A DNA stretch of 64,000 bases from Gnetum montanum (taxonomy: Eukaryota > Streptophyta > Gnetopsida > Gnetales > Gnetaceae), in NCBI GenBank assembly GCA_015680685.1, contig MNCI01015561.1, forward strand, positions 670,057 to 734,056, read 5' to 3'. The position numbers and the translations under genes were made by a program. Below are positions 10,290 to 22,100 of the stretch, in pieces; positions within the stretch are counted from its first letter, which is position 1; each line of letters opens with the position of its first letter. The notes beneath the pieces were generated by a model. The model was not told the DNA's origin. It was given only the letters and a program-made list of their open reading frames with translations, and ran no database searches.

Positions 10290-11440
10290 GAAAAATAGAA
10301 AATAAGAAGATGAGATAAGTTAAGTAATTAAGGTAAGTGCATGGTACTGGTGGGTTAGCTCATTCTTGGAATGAACATTGAAGCGCTCACTGCACTTACT
10401 CCCCCTTGACCTCCTGTTATAAAATTTCCGAAAGTTTCTTCTATAATCTCATAATCATAGAAAAAGGGTCTTACGCTCATATTCAATATGCTAGCAGAAG
10501 TACCAAACAATAGAAGTGTTACGAAAAAAACTATTCAATGAATAATGTTACCAGAAATTCCTTTAGTTTCCACTCAAATAACAAAACCATTAATTATATG
10601 ATTAAACACAGAAAAAAAATCATTGGCTTATTGAATTCTTTATCAAGCCATGAAATAGATTCAATATGGTTTGGGGTAGGTGGTCTAATTCTAGTTTAGA
10701 TAGCTCACCAACGACTAAAGTCGGTGTGTGAGATCGATGCATTGTCAGTTACATGTTGAGACAAGAGGAGTTCCGTCTATCTAGGGTGCACCTGCTGCTA
10801 TCATATCTTTCTTGCTGCATCTAGTCAGTTAAATAGAATTCCCCCAATCGTATTGTTCTACTTGGATACTTGTGCAAGATGGTAGCTTTAACTAAGGCTA
10901 ATGGCGGGGCTGCTGCCCTTCCTTCCCCAGCCCTTTGAAACCATGTGACCAACGAATATGTTTCCAGGAGATAGCGCAAGAAGCAAGATGGAGCCACACA
11001 GATGCCATGCCAAAACACCATACTAATCTGATTCTCCTTAGCTGTGATGGAAATAGTACAGTGCCTAGCTTGGCTCTGATTGGCAGGTTGTAACCAGTCA
11101 TACTCTAATGTTTCTGTTGATAGGTTTGTCCAAGCTGGTGCACGTGTCTATATTAGTGTGGTTTCCAATGGGCTCTTTCTCAAGTTAAGTTCTATATTAT
11201 TACGATCGCATCACATCACTTCACTCACGCTGATCTTGCTTACAGTAGGGGCAAAGGGATTTTCCAGTGGTTGGAAGCCAATTTCACTAGAAATTTGTGG
11301 ATACATACATAAATCATATACATATACATGCTTTTTCGATAATCAGATCACATCAACCAAATGGGTAGCTATAGCCAACTGGGTAGCTCATGATATGGGT
11401 AGGGTAAATTCTAGTAATCATAGTAATCTGAGTGTCATTC
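10290..11440. other. Sequence absent from the inverted counterpart
   Basis: The plus-strand stretches 10160-10285 and 11440-12480 both have inverted matches in 14085-15240, but these ~1.15 kb do not. They look like an insertion into this copy or a deletion in the other. No coding domain was recognised. Confidence 0.4.
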
Positions 11441-12530
11441 TCCGGTAGAAGGGATGTATCATATTTGTGAAGTACACCCTTTACATGATTAACCAAAAAG
11501 GTGTGCTCCTTAACAAAATCTTTGAATTTTTTTAATAGCTAAATCAAAGAAAGTAATTCTTGGCACAACAGAGCACAATGATCAAGAGCCTTCTCTTCAG
11601 CTGAGCGTGTGCCTTCTAACTCCTTCTAACTGAGTTATCTGAATCTTGGAAGCTTCATATTGATATTTAGCACTCTCCATGTTGTTTTGAGAAAAAAGGA
11701 AATAATGATATTAGTATCACGTAAAAAAAAGGATGAGAAAGACCAAGGTAGGAAAAGAAATCATGGCTAGTTACCTCAAGGTTCTTTTTTTCCAATTCCA
11801 CGATGTTTTGAGACTAAAGTAGATGCCTCACATAAGAATGCAAACTTTCTAACTCCCTCAAGATCTTTTTGAAAGGTTGACATTGTTCTAGATAGTCATC
11901 ACTGATGGGATGATGCAGTGAAACTTCCAAACCCCATATATGGCTGAAATCTTGGACAAAGTCACATCAGTTTTTGAATGGATGACAAAGATTTGCTTTT
12001 TTTGACATGAGAAACACTCATTTGTATTTGTTCCCCCAGAAGATTGAGGTTTTGAAGTTCCTCCTCTAGGGCACAAGCCAATTGGCAAAGGGATGACAAT
12101 AGTTTATTAGGCTCCATTGATGTCTTTGACAAAATTTTAAATCTGATGTGAGTATTGTGAGGGGAGTTTAGTACATTTGTAGAAGGGGAGGGACTATGAT
12201 ATCTGTGCCAGGACTGGTTGGATATATGTGGAGGAAGTTCACCACGAGGAGAGAAACCTTTAGGAGTTAGTGTCTCTTTGGTGGGTTCTTCCATACTCTT
12301 TTCTAAGTTGTCCCTTGCCCGTATGTTCTCTTGGAGGAATTTTATTCCATAGGAAGCTTGAAGGAAATAATTAAGTAATAAGAAACCATTAATAAAATAG
12401 TAAATAATTTTAAAAAGATAAAAAGAGGAGAGCAATTTATACCGTTGTTTGCGATTGAGATTCATCCCTTCTGCAAGTTGGAGATTAAATTCTTCTACCT
12501 GAGCTAGTTGGTTGGGATGTTAGAACTAAA
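11410..12530 (-). pseudogene. Coiled-coil protein pseudogene with introns (copy 1)
   Basis: The minus strand gives exon-like pieces: QVEEFNLQLAEGMNLNRKQR followed by GT (near 12440), then an AT-rich intron ending TTCCTTCAAG, then a long open piece from about 12345 to 11962 with SMEEPTKETLTPKGFSPRGE and NKLLSSLCQLACALEEELQN. Further exon-like pieces give DDYLEQCQPFKKILRELESL (near 11890-11830) and HTFLVNHVKGVLHKYDTSLL (near 11500-11440). The heptad-rich text suggests a coiled coil. It lies antisense to the plus-strand primer site at 10176. I do not recognise the family. Stops make it a pseudogene. Confidence 0.55.
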
Positions 12531-13740
12531 ATATCAATGGTAAAAATCATATACATAAACTAAAATAAATACAAAAAAATAGAGAGATATATACCTTATA
12601 GAGTGGTCAGGAACCTTGGAAATCATTGTTATCCTTCATAGAAGGATCCACAATAGGATTGGCTTGGGTAGGTTCGATTTCAATGTGTGGGTGTGTTCCT
12701 AACAAACATAGTAAAATATACTATCAACAAAAAGCTTACAAAATGTAAAAGTAAAAAAATTACCATATAGGAAGGTCCATTGACTTCACCATTGCCCTTA
12801 GGATTCTGACGTTGGTTTAGAATACTTCAACCATGCTCAAGACCTAGGAGTTAGCATTAGCTTTGGGATAGTAAAGGATTTCCCTGTAAATTACCTGGTA
12901 TAGGAAGCACCTCTTTGTAATGATAGAAAACACCTTTATGATAACACATAATTAGTGAGATAAAGGAGTAGAGAATAGAAAGTGTATTAGAAGTATTGGG
13001 ATATATGGAATTAAGGAAATAAAATAGTATTCTTTGAGCGATAGAGACCAATTATATCACTCACCTTGTTTTGAATTGTGTAAAATATAAATAGGGTGTG
13101 CTCTAATTTTCATTGTATCTTTTCACCAAAATAACTTACCAATAAGTAGGTAACAAAGATAAAATTTGTTGACATCATTAAAATGTTCCTTCAAAGACCC
13201 ACGAGGAGGAATTTGCTTGATATTGTCATAAGAAGATAACTAGCGGAAGTAAAACCTACAGGCATTACATGATTGGGAATTATTTGTGGTATGATTCTTG
13301 CCTTAATGAAAGCCAAAGTATTCCCTAAGAATAGATGGTATTAAACAGCTTGGAGAACTTAAATAACGACAATAAATGTGACTCCAACTATCCAAGTAGT
13401 GTAGACAACCATTCATATCCAGATCAGGGAAAAATAATAAGTCAGATAGGACGGAAGACTGGATATATGTATAAGTAGGATAATTCCAAAGCGTAGAAAC
13501 TTAAGCATGAATCTCTACAAGGCGATTCTGCCACCAAGTTAAAAAGGTAAATTAAGTACCTAGTTGCTGAACAGTTTTGGATGCTAAAGCCATGGTCATG
13601 AAATGAACATGATTGTTGATCAGCAAGCCAATCCAAGAATCTTGAATCACAGAAGAAATAATAGCAGGAAGGCTGGTTGTAATATGGTGTGTATATGAAG
13701 TTGTAGAAGTAGGGCTACTTATATGGCAGTTTAGCATTAG
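12530..13740 (-). pseudogene. Upstream part of the antisense gene, tentative plant mobile-domain similarity
   Basis: Minus-strand text such as NNHVHFMTMALASKTVQQLG, WWQNRLVEIH and IPPRGSLKEHFNDVNKFY (13737 down to about 13180) has the flavour of plant mobile-domain/transposon-like proteins often carried by LTR elements, and it lies just upstream of the coiled-coil exons. Stops are frequent and no motif is decisive. The assignment is a guess from general appearance. Confidence 0.3.
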
Positions 13741-14079
13741 TTTCAGTTAGAATATTGCACATAGAAGTTAGAATATTGTACATCCAACTAACAGATGTGA
13801 CTAGTAGGGGAAAAAATTGAACTATGGACGATTTACTAGTTCTGGCTATGTTAATAGGAGTTAACAGTTCTATGAGGTAGAGCTCAAATAGAGCTTTTCA
13901 ACAATATCAATTTTGCGATAATCAGAGTCATGTCTATGAGATATCACGATCTGAAGTTTTTCAAGATTTGTGATATGTAAATTTTAAGTCCAGTGACCTG
14001 CTGATTAGGAAATTGAAACTCAAGTCTCTTGAGCTAACCACCAACCACATTTTGTTGGTTGTATATGTAATGGTGCCGT
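13741..14079. other. Spacer between the two inverted copies
   Basis: This interval has no match to the copy on its left and no open frame of note. It marks where copy 2 is truncated at its 5' side. Confidence 0.4.
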
Positions 14080-14084
14080 TTGCT

Positions 14085-15240
14085 ATATATTTCTAATAAT
14101 ATGAAAAATATTAAAAAAATTTTAAGAAACGAACTTTTCTTTTTTAAAATTATTTACTATTTTATTAATGTTGCTTATTACTTAATTATTTCCTTCAGGC
14201 TTTCTATGAAATACAATTCCTACAGGAGAAAGAGTAGAGAAGAGGCTATCAAAGAGACACCGATTCCCAAAGGTTCCTCTCCTCACGGTGAACTTCTTCC
14301 TCCATGTGTACTCCTATCCCTATCCTAACTAGTCCTGGTGTAGTTGTTAGAGTGCCTCCCTTTTTAGTATTCACGTGCTTAACTACCTTCACAAAATCTG
14401 AAATGTTGTCAAAGACATTAGTGTAACCTATTGACACTACTGTCATTGTAAATACCCATTTGTCTTTTGCAGGACTGGGTACAGAAGAGTGTTTTTAGTG
14501 TCCAATGGGAGCAAATCTAGCAAATCTTTGTCAACTGTTCAAACAATCGATGTGACTTTGCCCAAGATTCTGGCCATATACAGGGTGGAGAAATTTCCCT
14601 ACCCTGCATCATTGTATCAATGATGACTATTTGGAACAGTGGTAACCATTCAAAAAGATTATTGGGAGTTAGAAGGCTTGTATGCTTATGGTAGGCATCT
14701 AGTTGACACTCTAAACATCATAGAATTTGCGAAAAATGGCCTTGAGGTAATTACCCATGCTTTCTTTCATAGTTTGTTCTTTCTCATCTTTTATTTTAAT
14801 GTGATAGTGATATCATTATTTCCTTTTTTTTTCTCTCAAAACGATATTGAGAATGCTAAATATTAATACAATACTTATAAGGTTCGGATAACTCAGAAGT
14901 TATCATTAAGGAGTTAGAAGATGCAGGTGCATGCACGAGAAAAAGTGCTGATCATTGCACCATGCTCTGCTGTGAATTGATTTCTTGTATTTAGCTATTT
15001 AAAAAGCCCAATGCTTCTGCCGAGGAACGCACCTTTTTGGTTAATCATATAAAGGGTGTACTTCACAAATACGAGGCACCTTTATAGCTTAACTTGTGTC
15101 ATCTTCGTGTTTTTGATTTTTCCTCTTAAGTAATTTTATCGTAATTAAATCATTTGCAGCAGCAGTTTATTTTTGTGCAATCTTATCTCTGTTCAAAATT
15201 GTAATACCGCCCTAATACAACTTGTGACCACTATTTTGCC
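14085..15240 (+). pseudogene. Coiled-coil protein pseudogene (copy 2, inverted)
   Basis: The plus-strand sequence matches the minus strand of 12480-11440 and of 10285-10160. Shared blocks are TTTTTAAAATTATTTACTAT (near 14145), the PKGxSPxGEL-coding segment (near 14265-14295), AGCAAATCTTTGTCA (near 14525), the FKK-coding segment (near 14650) and TTTTTGGTTAATCAT (15032-15046). It is more decayed than copy 1 and stops at about 14085, where copy 1 continues for another kilobase. The two form a large, imperfect inverted repeat. Confidence 0.6.
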
Positions 15241-15456
15241 AATGGATTCAACAAGTTTCATTTGACATCATGTTGATGAGATAATCCCATAACATCATAA
15301 TTTTAGTTTAGCAGATTTGTTAAAAACCTTCTGTGAATGTGCCTCGACTTGAGCCATAATGTTCCATGCTCTACCGCCTTTGAAGTTTCATCTGGGATTT
15401 GGTGAAATGTTATCTAAAATGTTCCCTAAAAATTGGCCAAATCCAATTTCTGTTTT

Positions 15457-15534
15457 ATCTTTCTAAGGCAAACATAGGCAACCCCATTTTGTTGGGTCAA
15501 GTCTAGGATGATGATGATCTTTCTCAGGCAAACA
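15457..15534 (+). mobile_element. Very short SINE-like insertion with 18-bp target duplication
   Basis: ATCTTTCTAAGGCAAACA (15457-15474) and ATCTTTCTCAGGCAAACA (15517-15534) differ at one base and flank only 42 bases containing CCCCATTTTGTTGGGTCAAG and a TAGGATGATG tail. The core is shared with the insertion at 9098-9142. The duplication length and the tail point to LINE-driven retroposition of a heavily 5'-truncated element. Confidence 0.75.
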
Positions 15535-15949
15535 AGACCATAAAAAGCAGACCACTGGTAAGTAGTCACCGGCTTCTCATGTACTTGAAACATTTTAATT
15601 TTTTCGACTTTTTTTGCACAAGGAATAAAATGGTTCATGTTTTTAAACACTTTGAATTATCTGTGGTTCTTTCTTACTCTAGAATGCTTCTTTATAGCTG
15701 GTAACTAGCCAATATCTCAATATATGCATTCATTTTTGCATTATTTGAAACTGACGTGTATTCTGATATATCATAGTTTTTGTTTGTATGTTAGCAAATT
15801 AGCAGATTGCCTTTTGATTTCTAAATGATGCATTAACATTCCCTGTTAGATGTGTAACATAACTTTAACTATGCAATATTATGCAAGTTTTGAAGAACTA
15901 TGCAAGAAAAGTTTCTTATAATGGCATACTCTTTCTTTTCGTTTTGCAG

Positions 15950-16127
15950 ACTGGTTTTACAATGGAAGAAATTTTTAGGAAGTATATTCGTTACGCTCTA
16001 AATGAGAAGCCATTTGATGCTAATTTGGTGTCAGACCTAATCCATCTCAGAAATTCTTCAATGCTAGATGACGCTCAGGTATCAGAGGTTCTGAATGAGA
16101 TTTCAAGACGCATTGTAAAGGACAAAG
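15950..16127 (+). CDS. Exon A of the host gene
   Basis: Opens after CGTTTTGCAG and closes before GTAACG. It starts in phase 0 and ends one base into a codon. It encodes TGFTMEEIFRKYIRYALNEK through ISRRIVKDK, an amphipathic helical segment. The ATG at 15962 is internal and probably not the true start, because the open frame runs directly in from the splice acceptor. Confidence 0.75.
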
Positions 16128-19100
16128 GTAACGCAAATTTTCACTGTTTAAAAATTATTGTTCTTAAGAAATTTGAAGCTTTAATAGGTGATTGTAAAAT
16201 GCAATGCTTTGCTTAGTTTATCTGCTACCTCCTTACTCAGATTACAAGTGAGGATTGAACCATGTTGTCTTTTCTCCTATATAGTGGCATGCTGTTTCAT
16301 TTTGCTGGACATTTTCAGCAATTGTTCTGGAAAATAGTAAATGATGATTGCCTATTGGCTATTGCTGGATGCACAGAACAATTTCTTGGAATCTTAAGAC
16401 ACCAATAAAGAATCTCAATCATGATCCATCACATATGCAACCAATCTTAGGAAAATAGCAAGCAAACCAGAATAGTCACCCCTGTGCCAATCCATTTCTA
16501 ACTTCAATCTATATCAATGATGTTTTACATAGTGCTTGATTGCCGATATGTCATTTAATTGCCAGTTGGACTTTTATAACGAGCTGGTTTGACTTGCGTT
16601 TCAAACCTTTCCAATTTTTTCTGATTTTTCACGATTAATGGCATAAACCAAAGAAGAATACAAATATACAATTAGAAAAAACAATGGAACAAACAAAGAA
16701 AACAACCTTAATATAATCTGGCACCAAGCTGAAAACATAGTGTTTTATTGTACCAACTTGTTAAAACATTTTACAAATCATATCTATTTTGCTGGTCGTA
16801 GTTGTTGAGATTGCAAATTATGATTTATGATTATAATGGTATTGCAGCTCGTGTTGCAGGTTTTAAGGCTTGTTAATAGATTGGAAAGTGGGACTTCTGC
16901 TTTCTCAAGGAATAAAAAGGAAAAAGACTTTAGCAGAATCAAAAACATTTAATCACGTTTTAAAATGCTTAAAATTAAAAATATTGATATATTTTAATGT
17001 ATTTTTAAAATGTGTCAAGCTTTTTGCTGAGTCATCCGGGTTGCCAAGTTTTTCCAAGTCATTTCTAAAGCCAAGTCGAGAATTTTTCCGATAGATCTAT
17101 ATTTTATATTTTTGTTAGGTTCAAAGATTCTAACAGTGAATTCTATTTTATACACCAAATTTAAATTCAAAGCTTTTAGTACTCTCCCACTTGCTAGGCC
17201 GCATTGAATCCCCTAACAAATTTGATGATTTCAGATATAAACAATTGCAAGAGAATACATAAAAGATACGATTACTTTTCCTGAATACGCTTTTACAGCA
17301 GCGTGGACGGAGCTCGCATCTACCATGGGGCAGACTCCTACCTTCGAGCCGGACTGTGCGGTTTTTCGGGATAACGCGGCGCTTTGGAGGCTTGTGACCC
17401 AGTGCGGCTGGTCTGAGCCGCTGCAGAGGCTGGTGGGGGACCCTGACCTGGCGGATGACGCATTCTTTTCCAATTGGGTCAACGACCGTACGTTCTTTCG
17501 GGGCCGTGAAATCTGGGTCACCGAATCCTCGATTGCCAGCTGTCTGGGGACCCCGATCGCTGGAGAGGTCCTCTTACCCTCTACCCGGGGTTTAGAGGAC
17601 GCGGAGTTGTTTTTTCCTGGGCCCTCCCCTCGGACCCAGAGTCGCCAGGTTCCCAGGTCCGCCTTACCGCGCATTTGGGCCGCGGGTACTGACCTCATTG
17701 AGCGCTATTTCGTGCAGTCAGGCAACTCGTCCAAGCTGCAGGGTCTTCACTTTGCTTTCCTGAGATGCCTCAGACACGGCACCCCCGTCAACCTCCCTCG
17801 CTTTTTTGCGGCGACTCTCAGGCTCAAGCGGCGCGGCAAGCACTCCGGGTTGATCTTAGCGCTTTGGCGTGGGGCGGGGGGTGGGGGGCTGCCCCCCGCC
17901 CCCCCCGCCCCCCTTGCCCCCCCTCAGGGGGGCAGCAGCTCCGGGGGTCCGGGGGGCTCCCTCGCGCGGCGGCTGCCTGCGGGGGGGGCGCATGGGGCTT
18001 TTGGGGCGGGGACTGGCTGGGGTTCCCAGGTTCCGCGGCGGTTGAGGACTGCGCCGGCGCGGCGTTCGCTCTCCCCCCCGCCGGAGACGTCGGGCCGACG
18101 GAATTGGGAGGAGGAGCTTCAGCAGGCTGCGCAGCGCGCGGCTGCCGAGGTGCGGGCTGAGTGGGAGGCCAGGTGGAACGAGGCCCTTGCGCAGGCCCGT
18201 GCCGATATCGAGGCCCAGGCTGCCGAGCGCGAGCAGGAGCGGGCCCGGCAACAGGGGCTCCTCGCCGGGGCTGCCCGGGCCCGCCTCGTCGACAAGCTTC
18301 GGGCCCAGGTTCGGGAGGAGCTCGCGCAGGAGGCGACGGCTCTGAGACGGCGCGAGCTAGAGGAGAGGGCCGAGCGGGAGCGGCTACAGGCAGATGAGGC
18401 TCTGAGGCAGGCCCAGCTTGACCGCGCCCACGAGCATAACGCCCGGCGGTGGCTGCGGGAGGGGCGGTGCCCATACTTTGTGTTGGGCATTAACTGCGAG
18501 TGCTCCTGGACGGAGCTCAGACGTCACATCCGCCGGACCTCGGCGCGGTATCACCCCGACGTCGGGTGTTCGGAGGAAGACCGGGCTCGTCGCGAGTCGC
18601 TTCTGCAGGGCATCCAGCAGGCGGCTAANAGCCCAAATGCGCGGTAAGGCGGACCTGGGAACCTGGCGACTCTGAGTCCGAGGGGAGGGCCCAGGAAAAA
18701 ACAACTCCGCGTCCTCTAAACCCCGGGTAGAGGNCGGTCTTCACTTTGCTTTCCTGAGATGCCTCAGACACGGCACCCCCGTCAACCTCCCTCGCTTTTT
18801 TGCGGCGACTCTCAGGCTCAAGCGGCGCGGCAAGCACTCCGGGTTGATCTTAGCGCTTTGGCGTGGGGCGGGGGGTGGGGGGCTGCCCCCCGCCCCCCCC
18901 GCCCCCCTTGCCCCCCCTCAGGGGGGCAGCAGCTCCGGGGGTCCGGGGGGCTCCCTCGCGCGGTGGCTGCCTGCGGGGGGGGCGCATCGGGCTTTTGGGG
19001 CGGGGACTGGCTGGGGTTCCCAGGTTCCGCGGCGGTTGAGGACTGCGCCGGCGCGGCGTTCGCTCTCCCCCCCGCCGGAGACGTCGGGCCGACGGAATTG

Positions 19101-22100
19101 GGAGGAGGAGCTTCAGCAGGCTGCGCAGCGCGCGGCTGCCGAGGTGCGGGCTGAGTGGGAGGCCAGGTGGAACGAGGCCCTTGCGCAGGCCCGTGCCGAT
19201 ATCGAGGCCCAGGCTGCCGAGCGCGAGCAGGAGCGGGCCCGNNNNNNNNNNNNNNNNNNNNNNNNNNNNNNNNNNNNNNNNNNNNNNNNNNNNNNNNNNN
19301 NNNNNNNNNNNNNNNNNNNNNNNNNNNNNNNNNNNNNNNNNNNNNNNNNNNNNNNNNNNNNNNNNNNNNNNNNNNNNNNNNNNNNNNNNNNNNNNNNNNN
19401 NNNNNNNNNNNNNNNNNNNNNNNNNNNNNNNNNNNNNNNNNNNNNNNNNNNNNNNNNNNNNNNNNNNNNNNNNNNNNNNNNNNNNNNNNNNNNNNNNNNN
19501 NNNNNNNNNNNNNNNNNNNNNNNNNNNNNNNNNNNNNNNNNNNNNNNNNNNNNNNNNNNNNNNNNNNNNNNNNNNNNNNNNNNNNNNNNNNNNNNNNNNN
19601 NNNNNNNNNNNNNNNNNNNNNNNNNNNNNNNNNNNNNNNNNNNNNNNNNNNNNNNNNNNNNNNNNNNNNNNNNNNNNNNNNNNNNNNNNNNNNNNNNNNN
19701 NNNNNNNNNNNNNNNNNNNNNNNNNNNNNNNNNNNNNNNNNNNNNNNNNNNNNNNNNNNNNNNNNNNNNNNNNNNNAAAAAAAAAAAAAAAAAAAACGTT
19801 CTCTATTCATGCTTCTCTAAGTTATCTACGGTAAATTTTTCTTTCCTTGCCATCTCAATAAATGCATGAGCTTTATGAATGAGTCCTACCTTTCAATGTT
19901 TAGCCAATGATGAAACATCACAAACAAAAGAACACGATATCCATTGAGACCTGTGCCTGCCTTTTGGATGAATAGGAAATACATTCAAGTACGTGTTGGA
20001 CATGGAGACAAAAATTTCTTCAAATTGAATTTTTGTTGACGGATAAAGCTGTATAGGGTCTGCTATATCTCTGTTGAAACTATATTGAGGAAAATTTTCC
20101 AATCCAATACTAGGGTCTGTGAACTTTTTGATGGGGGATTTGAAGCAGATATTTCCTTAAAAGTTGTTGCAGACATCCAGACTTGAAAGGACACGAACAA
20201 AGAAAGTCTTTAACACCAAAATTTATGTATAAATGAATGTTCCAATTAAAGGGTCATCACCTTATTTGCTCATTGCTTACTCATTGCTTATGCAGCTACC
20301 TGGGGCCTGGGATGGCTGATAGATGAATGAAAGCCTAACCTCTTTTTTGAGTGCCTATGCCCAGGTTGAACCCAGGCCTCATGACCTAAGAAGTGAGGAC
20401 CCTACCATCATTCTAAACAATGATCCCTAATGAATGTTCCAATTCTATTTGTTAAATTGAATCTGGTGTGGCTACTTTAAGCTAAAATCCATAAAATGTC
20501 AAATTTGTCTTAATAAGATATCGTGCAGAATTCATATACGTTTCTCTACTTTCAGGTCCAGTTGTTCTGAGTACTGCAGGATTTACAGAAGAAGGAATCA
20601 AAAGAAAGGTTGCAGTGCAATCTCTTTTTAATAAAGTTCTTTATTTATCAGAGGTATTGTAATGCCACTCGCCAACCCATTTATCATTTAACTGTCGTAT
20701 TCATGGCAAGCGGTGATGACTTTTGCCATGTTCACTGTTCCATCTTTTTTTTTTGATAAAAAAATTTAATGTATACATGTTATTCTTACTCCTCCTTACA
20801 TGTATTCCTCTTTTATAATGTTAAAAACTCTCAGTTAAGACGTGAATCACAATAGTTCGGTGTGAATAATAACATTATCATCTTCACACTTGTGACGTTA
20901 AATTTTTGTACTGTATCTCCTCCCTAAGCTACTTTCGATTTACGTTTCTATGTTATAGGATCAGTTATTTCTAAATAACCAAGTAAATTGTTTATAGGAA
21001 ACTAGTCAATAGGAAGTCCCTATAAGAGATGTCGACAGGTAACCTTGTATATGAAATAAAATCACATTAAGCAAAAATGAATAGATGCAATGCTGGTGAT
21101 AAGCGCCTAATTGTACTGTAAGAACCAAAATTGAAAAATTAATATGGTGAAGTACCCTGTTTGAAGAAAAATGTCGCACGAGATAATTAAGAATGAAGTT
21201 GACTAGTTGAGAAAGATTTAAAATTAGGGTGAGGTGGGAATGAAGAAACAACTGCATCAGGTGTAGATAAAGAACATCGTATACGATTGCATAGTTTTCA
21301 CCGGACAACCAAGACTAAGTATATGGAACTGCTTGAAGAAATTAATTTAAATGAAGTTGCAGTAAGTACGTAGTTGCAAGAAGATACTCAGTACAGTATG
21401 CGCTGTCCCTATACAAATAAAATGCATAAAACATCTTATTTGGCCAAGCGGTGAAGGTGAATGGCCTTTCCAATCATTAACAATGGTAAATTTGCCAAAT
21501 GTCTGGGTTTTAAAATTAGAAATTCAGCAATTCTTAGGGAAATCTAACTTCATATTTAGAAGAGGATAGGAATGTTGTAAGGTCATTGGTTTGAAACATT
21601 GTTAAGTAGGTTGTTTATTGTAAATTATGAAATTTTTAAAAGTTTCCAGTCGCAACGATGGTAGCTATTTTGAATATTGTAAAATATTTTAAGGTAGTGG
21701 GTTTAGAACAACTAAATACAGCAGGGTGCATTGTTTTACAACTGTGCAAGGAAGTTTATAACAAGAGTATTATGTATTCTAATTCATGGTACATGTGATC
21801 AATCGAATCTATTTACTATGCAGCTCGAAGACTTCTGCCCAACCGCTCAAAACTTGCTTCAAGTGAAACGGATATTTGGAGTAGCGGAGTACGTATTTTA
21901 TAGATTCAACTTTTGGAACCATTAAATGAGATGGGCTGCCGCCCTTTTATGTGCAATTATGTTTTCTTTTGGACTGTTATGTTTTATGCAGGGATGATGT
22001 TGATGCTTTTAGAATCCAGATTTTTTCCGGCGTACCAGATTTTGAATCTTCTGAGATAACAGAAGAGCCATCAGATTCACATTCAAAAGATAACTTGGAA

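Noticed and set aside
17231-18490. Long minus-strand and alternative-frame ORFs across the GC-rich island
   Set aside because: High GC content leaves all frames open. Only the plus frame starting at 17325 has recognisable domains (coiled coil and J-domain), so the others are shadows.
17325-19241. Bacterial contamination as the source of the GC-rich island
   Set aside because: The GC content would fit, but the N-terminal text resembles plant transposon proteins and the left junction has no N. Contamination is not excluded but is less likely.
18818-19869. ORFs of 217-341 codons spanning the N gap
   Set aside because: They consist mostly of unknown residues from the gap and duplicated ORF sequence; no real coding content can be claimed.
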